Positions 6,199 through 8,146 of a stretch of 8,146 bases of DNA are shown here, in pieces (the first letter of the stretch is position 1; each line of letters begins with the position of its first letter). The translations under genes and the position numbers were made by a program. Source of the DNA: Prevotellaceae bacterium (lineage in GTDB: Bacteria; Bacteroidota; Bacteroidia; Bacteroidales; UBA932); contig JAITVR010000191.1 in assembly GCA_031285695.1 (NCBI GenBank), positions 1 to 8,146 of the forward strand, read 5' to 3'. A model generated the notes under the pieces. The model was not told where the DNA came from. It worked only from the letters and a program-made list of their open reading frames with translations, and searched no databases.

Positions 6199-6803
6199 TG
6201 ATTTCAACGGCCTCCATACTGCGAAAATTTCACCCCTCGTTCACCTGGGATTTTCCCGATGAGCAGGACGGCGTTTTTCTCACGTTTGACGACGGACCAA
6301 ACCCCGAAACCACGCCCTGGGTGCTCGACACGCTAAAGCAGTACAACGCTCGCGCCACGTTTTTTTGCTTAGGCAAAAATGTGGAGCAGTACCCCGAAAC
6401 ATTTAAGCTCATACGCGAGGCGGGGCACGCCGTGGGCAACCACACCTACAGCCACCAAAAGGGCTGGGGCATGAGCACCGGCGCGTACGTGGAAGATGTG
6501 GATTTGGCCGATGAATTTATGCACAGCGCGCTGTTTCGCCCGCCGTATGGACGCATTGGCCCCAACCAGGCGCGCGTGCTGAGCGAGCGCTACAAAATAG
6601 TGATGTGGAGCGTGCTGAGCCGCGACTACAGCCGCCACGTATCGCGCACGCGCTGCGCCGGCATTGTGATTAACCACGCGCGGCCGGGCTCCATCATTGT
6701 GTTTCACGACTCAAAAAAGTCTATGAAAAACTTGAGCTACGCGCTGCCCACTGCGCTTGATTTTTTTGCAAAGCAGGGCTGGAAAACAAAAATAATTGAG
6801 TAA
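6198..6803 (+). CDS. NodB-type polysaccharide deacetylase (CE4 family)
   Basis: This is a 201-residue protein that is essentially one NodB homology domain, the metal-dependent fold that removes acetyl (or similar acyl) groups from N-acetylated sugars. All five CE4 motifs can be located: motif 1 TFDDGPNPETT (29-39, catalytic base D31 and metal ligand D32), motif 2 NHTYSH (81-86, metal ligands H82 and H86), motif 3 RPPYGR (114-119), motif 4 around VMWSVLSRDYS (135-145), and motif 5 IVFHDS (167-172, catalytic H170). No signal peptide or membrane anchor is obvious, so location is uncertain. The frame runs upstream to a GTG at 6159, but those 13 codons are only translated heptad repeat. The ATG at 6198 (MISTASILRKF) fits the usual short N-terminus of Bacteroidota relatives. 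The adjacent DUF2723 gene suggests a shared role in surface or protein-linked glycan synthesis. The substrate cannot be read from the sequence. Confidence 0.93.
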   Translation: MISTASILRKFHPSFTWDFPDEQDGVFLTFDDGPNPETTPWVLDTLKQYNARATFFCLGKNVEQYPETFKLIREAGHAVGNHTYSHQKGWGMSTGAYVEDVDLADEFMHSALFRPPYGRIGPNQARVLSERYKIVMWSVLSRDYSRHVSRTRCAGIVINHARPGSIIVFHDSKKSMKNLSYALPTALDFFAKQGWKTKIIE

Positions 6804-6809
6804 CTAAAA

Positions 6810-6920
6810 AGGGAAAAAAGTAAAAGAGAAATACAGAAAAATAGAATAAAAAATACGGCAAATTTTTCCGTCAACTTGTTCCGTTTTTCTATTTTCCTTT
6901 TTTTCTGTTTTTCCGTATTT
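6810..6920. repeat. Purine-to-pyrimidine imperfect inverted repeat upstream of rpiB
   Basis: The left part (6810-6850) is almost pure A/G. The right part (6862-6920) is T/C-rich with loose 7-9 nt units ending in TTTTC (CGTTTTTC, TATTTTC, TGTTTTTC). The arms are roughly complementary: AAATAC at 6829-6834 faces GTATTT at 6915-6920, and ACGG at 6855-6858 faces CCGT at 6868-6871. The layout resembles the stricter heptad arrays in neighbouring gaps. Nothing else, including a consensus promoter, is visible in this 122-base gap. Confidence 0.6.
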
Positions 6921-6925
6921 AAAAA

Positions 6926-7381
6926 ATGAAAACCATAGGAATTACCGCCGACCACGCAGGCTACGAAATGAAGGAGCTGCTGCGCCCCATGCTACTCGAA
7001 ATGGGCTACAACGTGCGCGATTTTGGCACCAACTCCACCGCCAGCGTTGACTATCCGGACTTTGCTCACCAACTTGCCAATGCTTTGGAAATGAAGCAGG
7101 TAAAAGCAGGAATTGCGCTTTGCGGAACGGGAAATGGCATGGCCATAACGCTCAACAAGCACCAGCACGTGCGCGCCGGCTTGGCGTGGAACGTGCAGGT
7201 AGCCACGCTCATTCGCCTGCACAACGATGCCAATATTTGCGTACTTCCCGCCCGTTTTATTGACGAAAATGAGGCGAAGGAAATTGTAAAAGCCTTTCTC
7301 GAAACCGAGTTTGAAGGCGGACGACACACGTGCAGAGTAGAAAAAATTTCAATTAATGGAGAATTGAAAGTTGAAAATTGA
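6926..7381 (+). CDS. rpiB: Ribose-5-phosphate isomerase B (RpiB)
   Basis: RpiB interconverts ribulose 5-phosphate and ribose 5-phosphate in the non-oxidative pentose phosphate pathway (cytoplasm). Family hallmarks are present in the 151 residues: ADHAG with D9/H10 near the N-terminus, the active-site loop CGTGNG with C66 as the catalytic base and T68/G69/N70 next to it, R97-L-H99-N100-D101, and the phosphate-binding end FEGGRHTCRVEKI (129-141) with R133, H134 and R137. Related LacA/B subunits share the fold, but the cysteine at 66 and a single complete gene favour RpiB. The ATG at 6926 places MKTIGITADHAG at the family position. The last nine residues or so (INGELKVEN) lie beyond the usual 'KI' ending and are encoded by the start of the following heptad repeat. 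It has the same orientation as the deacetylase and the reductase gene. Confidence 0.95.
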   Translation: MKTIGITADHAGYEMKELLRPMLLEMGYNVRDFGTNSTASVDYPDFAHQLANALEMKQVKAGIALCGTGNGMAITLNKHQHVRAGLAWNVQVATLIRLHNDANICVLPARFIDENEAKEIVKAFLETEFEGGRHTCRVEKISINGELKVEN

Positions 7382-7421
7382 GAGTGATTTTTCATTCTCA
7401 ACTCTCAATTCTCAACTCTCA
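7359..7421. repeat. Inverted heptad repeat across the rpiB stop and nfnA leader
   Basis: Nine 7-bp units in continuous phase: GAGAATT, GAAAGTT, GAAAATT and GAGAGTG (7359-7386), a spacer unit ATTTTTC (7387-7393), then ATTCTCA, ACTCTCA, ATTCTCA and ACTCTCA (7394-7421). The centre can form a 9-bp hairpin (7378-7386 with 7393-7401, one G-T pair, 6-nt loop). The left arm encodes the RpiB C-terminus and stop; the right arm ends 15 nt before the next ATG. The unit family is shared with 2846-2873. Confidence 0.9.
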
Positions 7422-7436
7422 ACTTTTATAAAAATC

Positions 7437-8146
7437 ATGTTCAAAATTGTAAAAAAACAGCTCCTTGCCAAGGACATTTACCTCATGGACGTTGCCGCGC
7501 CGCGCGTAGCCAAAGCCGCGCAGCCCGGACAGTTCCTCATTGTTCGCGTTGACGAAAACGGCGAACGCATTCCCCTCACCATTTGCGATTACAGCGCCGA
7601 AAAAGGCACGGTAACCATTGTTACGCAAGTTGTTGGCGCATCGAGCCGCAAAATTTGCGCGCTCAACGAGGGCGATGGTTTTGCCAGCTTTGTTGGTCCG
7701 CTGGGGCACCCGAGCGAGCTGGTGCATTTTTCTAAAGAAGAGTTGCAGCAAAAAAACATACTCTTCATTGCCGGCGGGCTGGGCACTGCGCCCGTTTACC
7801 CGCAGGTAAAGTGGCTGGCCGAGCAGGGCGCAAAAGCCGATGTAATTGTTGGCGCAAAAAACAAAGATTTGCTCATTCTTCAAAACGAAATGAAGGCTGC
7901 CGCCAAAAACCTGTACGTAGCAACCGACGATGGCAGCGCGGGTTTCAAAGGTTTGGTAACCGAATTGTTCAAAGATTTGGTGGACAAGCAGGGCAAAAAG
8001 TACGACATTGTGATTGCCATTGGCCCCATGATAATGATGAAATTTGTGGCGCTAACCACAAAAGCCTACAACGTGCACACCATTGTAAGCCTCAACACGC
8101 TTATGGTTGACGGCACCGGCATGTGCGGCGCGTGCCGCGTTTCCGT
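7437..8146 (+). CDS. NfnA/SudB-type ferredoxin-NAD(P) reductase subunit (cut by window end)
   Basis: This is a member of the FNR-like 'sulfide/dihydroorotate dehydrogenase-like FAD/NAD-binding' family. It is the small FAD and [2Fe-2S] subunit of NfnAB (electron-bifurcating NADH-dependent ferredoxin:NADP oxidoreductase) and of related sulfide dehydrogenases. The window holds 236 codons starting MFKIVKKQLLAKDIYLMDVA. Visible parts are the beta-barrel FAD domain (about 1-98) with the flavin-contacting RIPLTICDY (44-52), the nucleotide-binding domain with glycine-rich GGLGTAPVYP (113-122) and IGPMIMMKFV (195-204), and the beginning of the cluster-binding loop, VDGTGMCGACRVS (224-236), with C230 and C233 and a possible Asp ligand D225. 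The last cysteine must lie beyond the window. The start is the only good ATG after the heptad repeat and gives the family N-terminus. By family habit the partner flavoprotein subunit (NfnB/GltD-like) should follow. NfnA and SudB cannot be told apart here. Confidence 0.9.
   Translation, partial: MFKIVKKQLLAKDIYLMDVAAPRVAKAAQPGQFLIVRVDENGERIPLTICDYSAEKGTVTIVTQVVGASSRKICALNEGDGFASFVGPLGHPSELVHFSKEELQQKNILFIAGGLGTAPVYPQVKWLAEQGAKADVIVGAKNKDLLILQNEMKAAAKNLYVATDDGSAGFKGLVTELFKDLVDKQGKKYDIVIAIGPMIMMKFVALTTKAYNVHTIVSLNTLMVDGTGMCGACRVS

Noticed and set aside
7378..7401. Hairpin after rpiB considered as an intrinsic terminator.
   Set aside because: The stem is AT-rich and is followed by a C/T/A heptad array, not a T-tract, so termination is doubtful.

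Overview
The window looks like a chromosomal housekeeping region from a member of the Bacteroidota, probably Bacteroidales-like. The evidence is a Bacteroidota-type promoter (TTG-N20-TACCTTTG) upstream of rbfA, a long membrane protein of the DUF2723 family typical of that phylum, a LolC/E-like permease encoded next to rbfA, and mostly weak or absent Shine-Dalgarno sequences. No phage, transposase, CRISPR array, tRNA or rRNA is visible. I cannot name the genus.

Two gene series diverge from a control region at about 2837-3016. Leftwards (minus strand) run rbfA, a LolC/E/FtsX-type permease, lipA (lipoyl synthase) and the start of lipB (octanoyltransferase), which leaves the window. lipA and lipB are separated by one base and form one lipoylation unit: LipB loads octanoate onto carrier domains and LipA inserts the two sulfurs. 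Rightwards (plus strand) run a 1035-residue DUF2723 membrane protein (candidate GT-C-type glycosyltransferase), a small NodB-type polysaccharide deacetylase, rpiB (ribose-5-phosphate isomerase B), and a FAD/NAD/[2Fe-2S] reductase subunit of the NfnA/SudB type that is cut by the window end. All eight protein genes look intact apart from the two cut by the window edges.

The unusual content is between the genes. Most gaps are built from 7-bp-periodic repeats, often in two arms of opposite orientation. On the plus-strand side a purine-rich arm starts at or inside the stop of one gene, and a pyrimidine-rich arm runs up to the start of the next. The heptads supply parts of genes: the last residues of RpiB, the stop region of DUF2723, the start codon of the deacetylase, the TTG start of the permease, the 5' leader of rbfA and the -33 element of the rbfA promoter. 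Two further gaps, on either side of the permease gene, hold REP-like palindromes of a different kind (1051-1128 and 2388-2467). These short repeats, rather than any protein gene, are the best candidate here for something poorly described.
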